From positions 310,001 through 374,000 of the forward strand of contig NZ_PYOD01000004.1 in the NCBI RefSeq assembly GCF_003026285.1: a stretch of DNA of 64,000 nt, given 5' to 3'. Positions within the stretch are counted from its first letter, which is position 1. Each line of letters starts with the position of its first letter. Under the pieces are notes generated by a model. The model was not told the DNA's origin. It was given only the letters and a program-made list of their open reading frames with translations, and did not search any database. The DNA comes from Photobacterium profundum. Its GTDB lineage: Bacteria; Pseudomonadota; Gammaproteobacteria; Enterobacterales; Vibrionaceae. The position numbers and the translations under genes are program-made. Shown here in pieces: positions 42,405 through 51,319 of the stretch.

Positions 42405-43166
42405 CTAGCTTCCGTAATAAAGGCAAATACGTTTACCGTTCACTTCTTGAATATCAAAAGGAATATTGTAGATATCTTCCATAATGTTTTTTTGGATTAC
42501 CTCATGTACTTTACCACTTTTAATCACTTCACCTCTGCGCATCGCGACAATATTATCGGAGTAACAAGAAGAGAAGTTGATATCGTGAATAACAATAACC
42601 ACGGCTTTTTTAAGCTCGTGAGCAAGTTTTCGCAGCGTTTGCATGATCTCGACCGAGTGTTTGATATCAAGGTTATTTAAGGGTTCATCCAGAAAAATAT
42701 AGTCAGTGTCTTGTGCTACAACCATAGCAATGAAAGCCATCTGACGTTGACCGCCACTGAGTTGATCAAGGAATTTACCTTGTATATTTTCAATATCTAA
42801 ATGGTTAAGCGCTTGATCAATAATACGATTATCTTCCGCTTTAAGTCGTCCTTGGCAATGAGGAAATCGCCCAAAAGCCACTAATTCTCGAACAGTGAAG
42901 CGCATGTTAACGTTATTAGACTGGCGTAAAACCGCTAAACGTTTAGATAATGCTTGGGTATCCCACTGTGATAAGGGCTTTTCTGCAATCAGCACCTCGC
43001 CAGCATCGCTTTCTGTTAAGCGACTAGCCATTGATAGCAACGTACTTTTACCTGCGCCATTAGGACCAATAATAGAGGTGACTTCTCCTAATGGAAATAA
43101 AGCATCGGCATTTTTAACAACGAAAGTATCGTTATATTTTTTTGATAATCCAGTTAATTTAATCAT
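42405..43166 (-). CDS. vctC: Ferric siderophore ABC transporter ATPase
   Basis: A 253-residue ATPase of the FepC/FhuC type. Walker A is GPNGAGKST (residues about 34-42), the signature is LSGGQRQM (about 135-142), and Walker B is YIFLDEP, followed by the H-loop VVIVIHD. It powers uptake of a ferric catechol siderophore through the two permeases encoded just upstream. It is last in the P-D-G-C order seen in Vibrio vct operons, 2 nt after the vctG stop. Symbol by homologous order. Confidence 0.92.
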   Translation of the reverse strand: MIKLTGLSKKYNDTFVVKNADALFPLGEVTSIIGPNGAGKSTLLSMASRLTESDAGEVLIAEKPLSQWDTQALSKRLAVLRQSNNVNMRFTVRELVAFGRFPHCQGRLKAEDNRIIDQALNHLDIENIQGKFLDQLSGGQRQMAFIAMVVAQDTDYIFLDEPLNNLDIKHSVEIMQTLRKLAHELKKAVVIVIHDINFSSCYSDNIVAMRRGEVIKSGKVHEVIQKNIMEDIYNIPFDIQEVNGKRICLYYGS

Positions 43167-43168
43167 GT

Positions 43169-44119
43169 TTAATCGAACTTATTACGCATTAAAAGAAAGA
43201 GAAAGTAGCCACCGCCAACAAAGTTGATGATCACACTAATCGTGGTATCAAAGGCGAAAACCTTTTCAATTAACCATTGCCCACCAACGAGTAAAACGAT
43301 AGACAACAAGCTAGAAGCAAGCATTAAAAAGCGATGGTGATAACGGCTGAACATTTGGCGCGTCAGACTAACAACAATCAAACCAAAGAATAAAATAGGA
43401 CCAACTAATGCTGTAGATATTGCAATCATTAGGGTAATCGTCATCATTACCTGCATAGTGACTTTATGCGTGTCTACCCCTAGGCTTTTTGCGTTATCAA
43501 TACCCAGCCAGAATACATCTAACTTATTGGAAAGTCGGTAAAGGTAGGCAAGGCAAAGTGCAAGCGGCAAGATAGACCAATATACGAGATCACTATTAAC
43601 GTTATTGAAACTTGCAAACATTGTGTTTTGTAAGTTGGCAAATTCATTAGGGTCGAGCAGCATGGTAAAGAAATTCGCCACACTGCTAAACAAGCTGCCA
43701 CAAACAATACCAATCAGTAAGAGTGTAAATACGTTGCTGTTTTGACGTCGGAAATAGAGACTGAATAACAGCATAGAGAAACCACTCATAATGGCAGCTG
43801 ATATTAGAAAGTTGATTTTTGCATCAATAAACCAAACACTCATACTACCGAACATAACCACAATAATGACTTGAATCATGACATAGAGTGAGTCGAAGCC
43901 CAGAATTGACGGTGTCAAAATACGGTTGTTGGTAATGGTTTGAAATACCAGTGAAGACGTAGAAATCGCAACTGCTGCCAATATAATCGCGAGTATTTTC
44001 GGCAATCTTAGAGAGAGAAAGAAAGCATAGTTTTGCGCATTAAGCCCTTGGCCGATGAAATAGACAATAATTAATACGCTGATTAAAGCCAATGAAAGTA
44101 CTTTATATGAATCACGCAT
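43169..44119 (-). CDS. vctG: Ferric siderophore ABC permease
   Basis: A 316-residue FecCD-family permease with eight to ten TM segments. Family blocks are LPKILAIILAAVAISTSSLVFQT near the N-terminus and FFGLIVVSLTRQMF (about residues 222-235), which is the coupling-loop region for the ATPase. It overlaps the upstream permease gene by 8 nt, so the two are translationally coupled and form a heterodimeric channel. Confidence 0.9.
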   Translation of the reverse strand: MRDSYKVLSLALISVLIIVYFIGQGLNAQNYAFFLSLRLPKILAIILAAVAISTSSLVFQTITNNRILTPSILGFDSLYVMIQVIIVVMFGSMSVWFIDAKINFLISAAIMSGFSMLLFSLYFRRQNSNVFTLLLIGIVCGSLFSSVANFFTMLLDPNEFANLQNTMFASFNNVNSDLVYWSILPLALCLAYLYRLSNKLDVFWLGIDNAKSLGVDTHKVTMQVMMTITLMIAISTALVGPILFFGLIVVSLTRQMFSRYHHRFLMLASSLLSIVLLVGGQWLIEKVFAFDTTISVIINFVGGGYFLFLLMRNKFD

Positions 44120-45071
44120 TCGACTTGTCTCTTAGCACTAAAGTAATAAATACAACACCGCCGAATATACTTATGATCATCGAAATTGGTATTTCATAAG
44201 GGAAGATAAGGACGCGTCCAAGAATGTCGCAAGCCAGTACCATAATCACACCCCAGTAGGCGGTCCATGGTAGGTTTCGTCGCATATTGTCACCCATAAA
44301 AATAGCGACTAGATTCGGTACAATAAGACCAAGAAAAGGTATTACCCCCACAATCATCACAACCGAAGATGCTAGAACTGCGACGATCAAAACACCGATT
44401 AAGATGATCTTCTGGTAATCGAGCCCTATATTTTTTGCAAAGCTTTCACCAACGCTAGCTGCACTGAATTGGCTAGCATAATAGTAGGCAATCATTCCTG
44501 CTGGCAGTGCAAGATACAGAAACTCATAGTTACCCTGTAACACCGAGGCAAAGTTAGCGACCGTCCATGCAGACATTGTTTGTACTAGATCAAATCGGTA
44601 AGCAATGAAAGTGGTTAACGCAGATACGACATTGCCGTACATGATGCCAATAAGTGGAACCAGTACTGTGTTTTTGAATTTTAATTTTTGCAGAAATCGA
44701 ACAAAAATTAATGTGCCAACCACAGAAAAAAGGAAAATGATGCCAAGGTTTGCCCATTGGCTTGCACCAGTAAAAAAGACCAAACTTATTACGTAGCCAA
44801 GTAGGGCACAATCAACCGTACCTGTGGTAGAGGGGGAGGCGAAGCGATTTTGGCAAATTTGCTGCATGATAAGGCCAGCAACACTTAATCCAGCACCAGC
44901 AAGCGCAATAGATAATAAGCGAGGTAGACGACTTGAAAAGAAAATTGTTTGATTTTGAAGGTCGCCACTGATCACGCCTTGAAAACTGATGTCTGCAACA
45001 CCAATGAAGAGTGACGTTATACTTAGCGTTATTAACGTGATAAAAGCAGATAAAATTTTGATGTTATACAT
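44112..45071 (-). CDS. vctD: Ferric siderophore ABC permease
   Basis: A 319-residue FecCD-family permease. The N-terminal SSRLPRLLSIALAGAGLSVAGLIMQQI and the later VIPFLGLIVPNLVAIFMGDNMRR (about residues 232-254) are typical, with around nine TM segments. It partners VctG. A hairpin between vctP and this gene may lower permease expression relative to the binding protein. Its place directly after the binding protein gene matches the vctPDGC order. Confidence 0.9.
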   Translation of the reverse strand: MYNIKILSAFITLITLSITSLFIGVADISFQGVISGDLQNQTIFFSSRLPRLLSIALAGAGLSVAGLIMQQICQNRFASPSTTGTVDCALLGYVISLVFFTGASQWANLGIIFLFSVVGTLIFVRFLQKLKFKNTVLVPLIGIMYGNVVSALTTFIAYRFDLVQTMSAWTVANFASVLQGNYEFLYLALPAGMIAYYYASQFSAASVGESFAKNIGLDYQKIILIGVLIVAVLASSVVMIVGVIPFLGLIVPNLVAIFMGDNMRRNLPWTAYWGVIMVLACDILGRVLIFPYEIPISMIISIFGGVVFITLVLRDKSNA

Positions 45072-45091
45072 AGGTTATATAATGTGTAAGA

Positions 45092-45108
45092 GCCCAGAAA
45101 AACTGGGC
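45092..45108 (-). terminator. Hairpin between vctP and vctD
   Basis: A perfect 6-bp GC-rich stem (GCCCAG and CTGGGC) with a 5-nt loop (TTTTT on the coding strand) follows the vctP stop. It probably attenuates or protects the vctP message, a common way to make more binding protein than permease. Confidence 0.65.
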
Positions 45109-45117
45109 ATTCTATGA

Positions 45118-46032
45118 TTATTTATTAGCAGAATTGACATCGTCAATCATGATTTGAGTCGCGTCCATCCCTGCAATGGTGAGATACCAAGCGCTAGGGT
45201 TTAAATAAACGATACGGTTATTTTTATAGGCGGGTGTTGACTTCATTAATACGTTATCGAATAAAACTTGTGCTTTACCCGAGCTTTGACCAATGGCACT
45301 TTCGCGATCAAGTATGAAGATAACGTCAGGTGCGGCTTCGGCAATAAACTCAAACGAAATCAAATTACCATGCGGATTTTGCGATTCAGAAGTGCGCGCT
45401 TCTTGAAAACCAAATTCATCAAAGATGACAGAGAAACGGCTTTTATGTCCAAACATAGAGATGTTATTACCGCTATTCATGATGGCTAATGTCTTGAGGT
45501 TTTGGCTCTCAATTTTTTCACGAGTATGCGTAAGCTGCGATTGCGTATTGGTAATAATCGTTTCAACTTGTTCTTCTTTGTCGAAGATTTTGCCTAGCAT
45601 GCGCCAATTTTTTTGAGTGTCATTCCAATAGTCACCATTATCCACCATATACATGACCGTAGGAGCAATAGAAGACAGGGTTGAATAGGAATCAACCATA
45701 CGGCTTTCGGCAATAATAATGTCAGGCTTTAGCGTGAAAATGGTTTCAAAATCGACTTCTTTCATGCTGCCTATTGACGTTGTTTCACCTTCGCCGTATT
45801 CCTTTAGGTATCCTGGCAGCATGTTAGTAACAACGCCAACAGGCTGAATACCCAGACGATTTAATGTATCTAAACTGCCATGTCCTCCAACCACTACAAC
45901 ACGCTGGGGAGTGTTTTCAAGAGTTACTTTGCCAAGTGAATGTTCGATGGTAATGCTTTCAGCCTGCGCTATAGCACTTAACGTGAAAATGCTAAAAAGA
46001 GTCAGTGTTTTTAGGTATGAAGAAAAACGCAT
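45118..46032 (-). CDS. vctP: Periplasmic ferric siderophore-binding protein
   Basis: A 304-residue substrate-binding protein with a signal peptide cut after IAQA. The fold shows RVVVVGGHGSLDTLNRLGI, then GSMKEVDFETIFTLKPDIIIAES and EFIAEAAPDVIFILDRE, as in the FatB/CeuE/VctP group that binds catechol siderophores. There is no lipobox, so it is a soluble periplasmic protein. Two Fur-box-like sites lie upstream. No TonB-dependent receptor is encoded in the window, so the outer-membrane receptor must be elsewhere. Confidence 0.9.
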   Translation of the reverse strand: MRFSSYLKTLTLFSIFTLSAIAQAESITIEHSLGKVTLENTPQRVVVVGGHGSLDTLNRLGIQPVGVVTNMLPGYLKEYGEGETTSIGSMKEVDFETIFTLKPDIIIAESRMVDSYSTLSSIAPTVMYMVDNGDYWNDTQKNWRMLGKIFDKEEQVETIITNTQSQLTHTREKIESQNLKTLAIMNSGNNISMFGHKSRFSVIFDEFGFQEARTSESQNPHGNLISFEFIAEAAPDVIFILDRESAIGQSSGKAQVLFDNVLMKSTPAYKNNRIVYLNPSAWYLTIAGMDATQIMIDDVNSANK

Positions 46033-46059
46033 TGTCAGATAAACCTAACGCTCAAGGAG

Positions 46060-46077
46060 TAATAATTCTCATTATTA
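46060..46077 (-). promoter_or_regulatory. Fur box upstream of vctP
   Basis: TAATAATGAGAATTATTA (minus strand) is a near-palindrome close to the Fur consensus GATAATGATAATCATTATC. It lies 27 nt upstream of the vctP start, so Fur-Fe would block the promoter when iron is plentiful. Confidence 0.85.
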
Positions 46078-46083
46078 GAACGC

Positions 46084-46102
46084 AAACGAGAATGATTTTT
46101 AT
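46084..46102 (-). promoter_or_regulatory. Second Fur-box-like site upstream of vctP
   Basis: The minus strand reads ATAAAAATCATTCTCGTTT, overlapping in style with the first box, 6 nt away. Tandem Fur boxes are common on tightly iron-repressed promoters. Confidence 0.65.
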
Positions 46103-46288
46103 TGACGACGATCATTTTTAAAAGCGTAAGTAGGGTTGTGACTGGGGAAAAGTGTAACGAAATACGTCTAATGTAGAGTTAAGGGCGCTTAAAGCCTGCA
46201 ATGGGTTCTTTTTCTAGATTCCGTCTAGTGAAAAATATGAACTCAACGGCAGGCTTTATCTGTTTTCCCTTCGTTTTAGCGCTTAGCT

Positions 46289-46660
46289 TTACTGCTTTTT
46301 CAGTTGTAGAAAACTGAGTATTGCAAGCAATGTGAAGAAAACGGGATCACTCCAGCCAAAACCAACAAATATCCCTTTAACACCTGCATAGACGGTAATA
46401 ATCACACCGAGAACATTGGTGATGATCAAAGCGATCAGCAGCTTCTTCGCGACCACCTTTTGCTCTATGTCTCTTAACATCAAGCTAATAGCGGCGATAC
46501 CGCCCAGAAAGATGCTGGTATGTTGTGACAGGAAATATGCGTATTGGTCATTTAATTCTACGCCATACATAGGCCATATCAGATCAGGTATAAAGAACAG
46601 TGCTAGTGCGAATAGCAGGTATATACCACCATGTAGGGTTAAAAAGGATTTGTTATTCAT
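46289..46660 (-). CDS. Four-TM hypothetical membrane protein
   Basis: A 123-residue protein with four hydrophobic segments (about 7-25, 43-60, 70-95 and 98-118). It begins SFLTLHGGIYLLFALALFFIPD. I do not know a characterised family. It lies 10 nt after the YdhR-like gene on the same strand, so they form a two-gene operon, divergent from a LysR-type regulator that probably controls them. Confidence 0.6.
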   Translation of the reverse strand: MNNKSFLTLHGGIYLLFALALFFIPDLIWPMYGVELNDQYAYFLSQHTSIFLGGIAAISLMLRDIEQKVVAKKLLIALIITNVLGVIITVYAGVKGIFVGFGWSDPVFFTLLAILSFLQLKKQ

Positions 46661-46670
46661 GGTTTTATTC

Positions 46671-46976
46671 CTAGTTGATAGGGCCGTTATTGATTGCTGT
46701 TAGCGGTTGGTTGATGTCAAAAATATGTCCGCGAACTTCACCGACTCCCATTTGCTGTAAACGCGCGGTGTGCATTAGCAGGTATGCCTGTGCACTTGCT
46801 TCGTCTTCAAACAGATAGATGCCGCCACCCAACTTATCTTTGGCGCTTTCAGTCCAGATTTTCCAGATCATGCCTGGTTCTTGGTTAATTGATTCGGCAA
46901 GTTCAACTAAGGCATTTGCCATATCTTCACCAAATGGGCCGTTAAACTCGAAATCAACCTGTAGTAATTTTGTCAT
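46671..46976 (-). CDS. YdhR-type putative monooxygenase
   Basis: A 101-residue protein of the YdhR family (dimeric ferredoxin-like barrel). Diagnostic blocks are [44 protein letters not shown] and [14 protein letters not shown]. Such proteins resemble quinol monooxygenases and are often induced by aromatic compounds or biocides. The pairing with a small membrane protein and a divergent LysR regulator fits a stress-inducible unit. No cofactor motif is expected in this family. Confidence 0.85.
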   Translation of the reverse strand: MTKLLQVDFEFNGPFGEDMANALVELAESINQEPGMIWKIWTESAKDKLGGGIYLFEDEASAQAYLLMHTARLQQMGVGEVRGHIFDINQPLTAINNGPIN

Positions 46977-47104
46977 TGTTGTCTCTCCGTATTTTAGTCT
47001 GCCATCTTATCGGCGTTATTTTCTGCTGTTGGGTCTATTCTTACCTATAAAAAATAAACAGAAAAGTTCATAATATTGCCATTAACTGTGGAAAATTTAG
47101 ACCG

Positions 47105-48001
47105 ATGAGATTAAAGACAACGCTCGACCAGTGGCTGACACTGTATGAAATTGATCGCTCAGGCAGTATTCAGGCTGCAGCTGCGGTATTAAACAAAAGC
47201 CATACAACGCTGATATATGCGGTCAAAAAGCTTGAAGGGCAGCTGGGAATATCACTGATAGAAGTACAAGGGCGCAGAGCTGTACTGACAGAAGACGGTA
47301 AGTCATTATTGCGTCGTGCAAATACTTTGCTGGATCAAGCGCACGAGTTGGAAGTGATAAGTGAGCAACTATCGAAAGGGATTGAATCTGAGATCACTAT
47401 TGCGGTCGATCACCTTTGCGATCAGGAATGGTTGTATCAGCCTATGGCGGAATACTTAGCGCAAAATAGCACTACGTCGATTCAGGTAGTGGAAACGTCA
47501 CTGTCGAAAACCACAGAAATGGTTACCAGTGAACAAGCGGATATCGCTATTATTAATCTGCCTATTACTAATTACCCTGCAGAAGCTTTTGGTATTACAA
47601 CTATGGTTCCTGTGGTTGCGGCACATCATCCGTTGGCGCAAAACCCCTCCCTTAGCCTTACTGATATGTCTGTAACCAGTCAAATTGTGATCAGGGATTT
47701 AGGCAGCGAAACAGACACAAGCAGCAAGCAAGATGTTGGTTGGCTCAAATCACAGCAACGTATTACTGTAGACAATTTCGATCATGCTTTTCGTGCCATT
47801 GAGCAAGGTGTAGGATTTTGTCGCTTACCTGAGCACATAGTGAAAAGTCGTGCGAATGATAAAATAGTGGTACTGAAGATTGAAAATGCTGAGCGCTACC
47901 AAGTTCCTTTGCACTTAACCTTACCCAAGGGAGTGAAAACTGGGCTAGCAGCAAAATGTTTTTATAATATGCTGCGAAATGCCGCCAGTAAAAGAATGTA
48001 A
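47105..48001 (+). CDS. LysR-family transcriptional regulator
   Basis: A 298-residue regulator. The N-terminal winged HTH reads WLTLYEIDRSGSIQAAAAVL, then SHTTLIYAVKKLEGQLGISL (residues about 9-50), followed by a LysR substrate-binding domain (about 90-295). It is divergent from the YdhR-like and four-TM genes across 128 nt, the usual arrangement for LysR control of a neighbour. The effector is unknown. The next gene, 33 nt downstream, is a second LysR regulator. Confidence 0.9.
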   Translation: MRLKTTLDQWLTLYEIDRSGSIQAAAAVLNKSHTTLIYAVKKLEGQLGISLIEVQGRRAVLTEDGKSLLRRANTLLDQAHELEVISEQLSKGIESEITIAVDHLCDQEWLYQPMAEYLAQNSTTSIQVVETSLSKTTEMVTSEQADIAIINLPITNYPAEAFGITTMVPVVAAHHPLAQNPSLSLTDMSVTSQIVIRDLGSETDTSSKQDVGWLKSQQRITVDNFDHAFRAIEQGVGFCRLPEHIVKSRANDKIVVLKIENAERYQVPLHLTLPKGVKTGLAAKCFYNMLRNAASKRM

Positions 48002-48034
48002 TATCAGTCGTAACTCAAAATAGACGGTGAAGAA

Positions 48035-48928
48035 ATGTATAGCTTTGAACAACTCAAAATCTTTGTAGCCGTGTGTGAGTGTGGTTCTTTTTCGGCAGCT
48101 GCTAGGCAGTTAAAGCGCGCACAATCGGGAGTAAGTCAGTCGGTATCTAACCTTGAAATTGCACTAAACCAACAGTTGTTTGACCGTAGCCGTAATATTC
48201 CAGTGCTTACTGTACAAGGCACGGCATTATTGCCAATTGCCAAATCTATCTTGCATCAACAGCTTCACTTTGATCAAAAGGTAGCATCGCTCGATCAGCA
48301 ACATGAGCACGAATTAGTACTCGCCATTGAAGAAAGTTTAGTGGATGCAAAACTGTTAGAAAAGTTAAGTGAACTTGCCGATCAATTTCCTATCACCAAT
48401 ATTGAGATAGTCTCTGCTTCTACTTTTGATGTTGAAAAGATGGTGAGTGAAGGGATTGCACAAGTCGGTATTATTTATGCTGATGGAAAAATGCAAAACG
48501 AGATGGATTTTTTCACGCTGGGCTATAACCGCTTTATTACGGTTGTGTCACCCAGCCATCCGTTATCAAGCTTGAAAAGTGTGAAAGATACGGATTTAAG
48601 AAATTATCGTCAAATTGTACAGCGATCTTCTCAAGGGAAAGAGCTCTGGTTCAGCTATGGAATAAGCATTAAAGCCTGGTATGCGAGTAACCATTTAATG
48701 CTACTTCATCTTGCTAAGCAAGGTATCGGATGGGCAGTTATTCCTGAAAGCTTGGCTGCTTCTGCCATACGAGAAGGGAAGTTGGTTTCGCTAAACCTAG
48801 AATATGAACCGAATGGTTGGATCAACACAATAGATTGCATTACCTCGAGAAGACATCAATCTGGCCCTGTACTTCAAGCGGTGTGCTCAATGCTTAAAAC
48901 GTACATGAAAGGCGAAATATTTATGTGA
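48035..48928 (+). CDS. LysR-family transcriptional regulator
   Basis: A 297-residue regulator. The HTH is FVAVCECGSFSAAARQLKRAQSGVSQSVSNLEIAL (cited as FVAVCECGSFSAAARQ and then SGVSQSVSNLE), followed by a substrate-binding domain. It resembles the LysR protein at 57772 in the window (both have QLFDRS and the late GIGW motif), so the two may be paralogues. It lies 33 nt after another LysR gene and upstream of an efflux operon. A terminator-like hairpin follows. Confidence 0.9.
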   Translation: MYSFEQLKIFVAVCECGSFSAAARQLKRAQSGVSQSVSNLEIALNQQLFDRSRNIPVLTVQGTALLPIAKSILHQQLHFDQKVASLDQQHEHELVLAIEESLVDAKLLEKLSELADQFPITNIEIVSASTFDVEKMVSEGIAQVGIIYADGKMQNEMDFFTLGYNRFITVVSPSHPLSSLKSVKDTDLRNYRQIVQRSSQGKELWFSYGISIKAWYASNHLMLLHLAKQGIGWAVIPESLAASAIREGKLVSLNLEYEPNGWINTIDCITSRRHQSGPVLQAVCSMLKTYMKGEIFM

Positions 48929-48980
48929 TTGTCGGCATGATTGTGACTGTTTTTTTTAATTATTTTTCTTATAGGTTTAG

Positions 48981-49002
48981 AGTGATGGATATAACCATCA
49001 CT
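48981..49002 (+). terminator. Probable terminator after the LysR pair
   Basis: A perfect 8-bp stem (AGTGATGG and CCATCACT) with a 6-nt loop is followed by TTGATTATT. Confidence 0.7.
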
Positions 49003-49107
49003 TTGATTATTAACGTTTTACTTCATGATTCATTTTTCTATTTAATCCTACTCTCAATCCCATACTGCTTTGTTCATGGTTACTACTGGTGATTCTATTA
49101 CCCATTA

Positions 49108-49125
49108 TTGTTGCATCTGCAACAA
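49108..49125. promoter_or_regulatory. Perfect 18-bp palindrome, MarR-type operator 1
   Basis: TTGTTGCA-TC-TGCAACAA is a perfect inverted repeat 50 nt upstream of the HlyD-like gene. MarR-family proteins bind palindromes of this size and type. A MarR gene ends this operon. Confidence 0.75.
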
Positions 49126-49153
49126 AAAAGAGTACACTTTCCATATCGAAATA

Positions 49154-49171
49154 TTGTTGTATAGGTAACAA
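49154..49171. promoter_or_regulatory. Imperfect 18-bp palindrome, MarR-type operator 2
   Basis: TTGTTGTATAGGTAACAA shares the TTGTT and AACAA ends and the length of operator 1, centred 46 bp away. It overlaps the ribosome binding region of the first gene, so binding would block transcription or translation. Confidence 0.6.
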
Positions 49172-49174
49172 AAA

Positions 49175-50227
49175 ATGGAAAAAGATAAAATTTATCAATA
49201 CGCCATCTATGTCGTTCTAAGTATCACCATTGGGTTTTCTGCTTTTCTTATCACTTCTGATAATGTTGCTCCTTTTACAACTCAAGCAAGTATGCAGAAA
49301 ACGGTCGCAAATATTGCCCCAGAAGTAACTGGCGTTGTTACGAAGGTCAATGTTGAAAATGGTGAAACAGTAAAAGCGGGTGATGTTTTGTTTTCAATTG
49401 ATAGCCGCAGTTATGAATTAGCGGTACGTCAATCACAAGCTGAGTTGCACCAAGTACAAGAATCGAATTCAGCAAAGTGGCAAGAACTGCAAGCGGCTAA
49501 TCAAACATTAGCACAGCGAAATATCGAATGGCAGAACGCCAAAACGAAATTAAAGCGTTACCAATCGCTTTTATCTAAAGGTTTGATCACCCAGCAAGAA
49601 TTTGATGATGTGCAAATGAATGACAGCGTTGCAGGAAGGGTTGTTCAGTCTGCGCGTGCTGATAGTTTACGTATTCAGGCAGAGCTTGCGACGGAAGATA
49701 ATAATGCTGCGGTTGAATTGGCAAAAGCCAAGCTAGAACAAGCACAGTTAGATTTATCACATGCGGTTGTTGTAGCAAAAATTGATGGCACAGTGAGTAA
49801 CTTACAGCTTCAAGCGGGTACTTATATGAATAAAGGTACTGTCGCCATGTTTTTAGTTAATGAAGCAAATAGCTGGTTAAAAGCCGATTTTAATGAAAAA
49901 GGCATTTCACACCTAATTGTTGGTACCCCTGTGCTCGTTGCTTTTGATGCAATGCCCGGCCAATTGTTTGAAGGGCAGGTTATTAACCGTGATAGTGCTA
50001 TTTACGATGCATCTAGTCAGAACAGTATGTTATCAGACGTTACCAATGACAGCCGTTGGATTCGAGAGCAACAAAAAATTCGTACGCGTATTCAGGTTGA
50101 TGGCGTCGACTCTGCGTTAATTTCAGGTTCTAAGGCAAGCGTTATTGTTAAAAATGGCAATGGCTTGATTGATGCAGTCGGTCATAGCTGGATTCAACTT
50201 GTCGCTTACTTTCGCTACATCTATTAA
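49175..50227 (+). CDS. HlyD/EmrA-type membrane fusion protein
   Basis: A 350-residue periplasmic adaptor. A TM anchor lies at about 9-27, followed by a biotinyl-lipoyl-like module (IAPEVTGVVTKVNVENGETVKAGDVLFSID), a coiled-coil hairpin (about 85-190, rich in Gln, Glu and Ala) and the returning lipoyl half (KIDGTVSNLQLQAGTYMNKG). It should link the DUF2955 inner-membrane protein encoded next to an outer-membrane channel. The gene is controlled by two MarR-type operators just upstream. Confidence 0.9.
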   Translation: MEKDKIYQYAIYVVLSITIGFSAFLITSDNVAPFTTQASMQKTVANIAPEVTGVVTKVNVENGETVKAGDVLFSIDSRSYELAVRQSQAELHQVQESNSAKWQELQAANQTLAQRNIEWQNAKTKLKRYQSLLSKGLITQQEFDDVQMNDSVAGRVVQSARADSLRIQAELATEDNNAAVELAKAKLEQAQLDLSHAVVVAKIDGTVSNLQLQAGTYMNKGTVAMFLVNEANSWLKADFNEKGISHLIVGTPVLVAFDAMPGQLFEGQVINRDSAIYDASSQNSMLSDVTNDSRWIREQQKIRTRIQVDGVDSALISGSKASVIVKNGNGLIDAVGHSWIQLVAYFRYIY

Positions 50228-50255
50228 TTGTAAAACGTGTGTTTAAGGGGATGTA

Positions 50256-51287
50256 ATGCCAAAGATAATGATGCATTTGAGTGTTGCTGGTGGCTTTAGC
50301 GCCAGCACAAATGAAGCGCTTAGAATCGCCATTACCATTACTATTTGTATGCTGGCGGGTAAATTGTTGGATTTAGATTCAGCCGTATACCTTGCGTTAT
50401 ATCCATCAATTGTGATGACAAAAGCAAAAGACTATTCGTTTAAAGGGTTAGTTAAATTGTTCTCACCCACTTTTCTTGCTGCATCAACAGCGTTACTCGT
50501 TGTTGAAGTGTTCCAAGATCATCCTTTTATTGTGTGGACAATTAGCCTTATTTTTATCGATCAGTTACGACGTCGTGCAAATACACCTGCAAAGTTAGGT
50601 GGAATGTTAATGCCGACATTTAACTGGATTTTGGTTGTCGTATTTGCACAAACAACGACGATGGATATGCCTGATCGTATCCGAGAAATACTCTTATCCA
50701 TGATCATTACGATTATCGTGACAAAAGCGATGATATGGATATTTCCCATGAAAAAAAGCAATAAGCCGCCAGTATTTACACCACAATATGTTACGTATCA
50801 AAACCGTTTGGTATCAATGGGGTTAATTGGCTGTGGCTTAGGCTTTTTAATGATTGTAGATTTGATCTCTGCCACTTTTTGCATGGTGCCTGTTATTGCA
50901 GCCGCCACGCAGTTTTCACGCAGTAAATTCATTGATGTTGTTGAACGTCGTTTCATCACTCAGGTTGGCGGTTGTGCTGTCGCGGCTATTTTCACGCTTT
51001 TAATGGCTGGGCATCAAAACATCATTGGGTATTACGCATTAGGATTAGGGTTAACCGTTTTTATTATCGCGAAATTAATGACAACCTCTGAAGGCGTATC
51101 AAGAGATATTCATGGTGATGCATTATTGGCCACTATGCTGCCTATTCAATTGTATATCGGAAATAATACCCTAGGTTTGGAAAGTACCTTCTTACGAGCA
51201 TGGGAACTTACCGTAACTTTAGGTATATTATTTGTTGTTTATCAGCTTACAAAAACGCGCGTGAATCAAAATGCTTCGTTAGCATAA
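50256..51287 (+). CDS. DUF2955 (FUSC-like) inner-membrane transporter
   Basis: A 343-residue membrane protein with nine or ten hydrophobic segments. It begins ASTNEALRIAITITICMLAGKLL and has KAKDYSFKGLVKLFSPTFLAA, as in DUF2955 proteins related to the FUSC/AaeB aromatic-acid exporters. Paired with the HlyD-like adaptor 28 nt upstream it should form an efflux pump for aromatic acids or similar compounds. A strong AAGGGGATG ribosome binding site precedes the ATG. Confidence 0.85.
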   Translation: MPKIMMHLSVAGGFSASTNEALRIAITITICMLAGKLLDLDSAVYLALYPSIVMTKAKDYSFKGLVKLFSPTFLAASTALLVVEVFQDHPFIVWTISLIFIDQLRRRANTPAKLGGMLMPTFNWILVVVFAQTTTMDMPDRIREILLSMIITIIVTKAMIWIFPMKKSNKPPVFTPQYVTYQNRLVSMGLIGCGLGFLMIVDLISATFCMVPVIAAATQFSRSKFIDVVERRFITQVGGCAVAAIFTLLMAGHQNIIGYYALGLGLTVFIIAKLMTTSEGVSRDIHGDALLATMLPIQLYIGNNTLGLESTFLRAWELTVTLGILFVVYQLTKTRVNQNASLA

Positions 51288-51319
51288 CGTCGCAACACTT
51301 AATGATGTATGAGATTACC

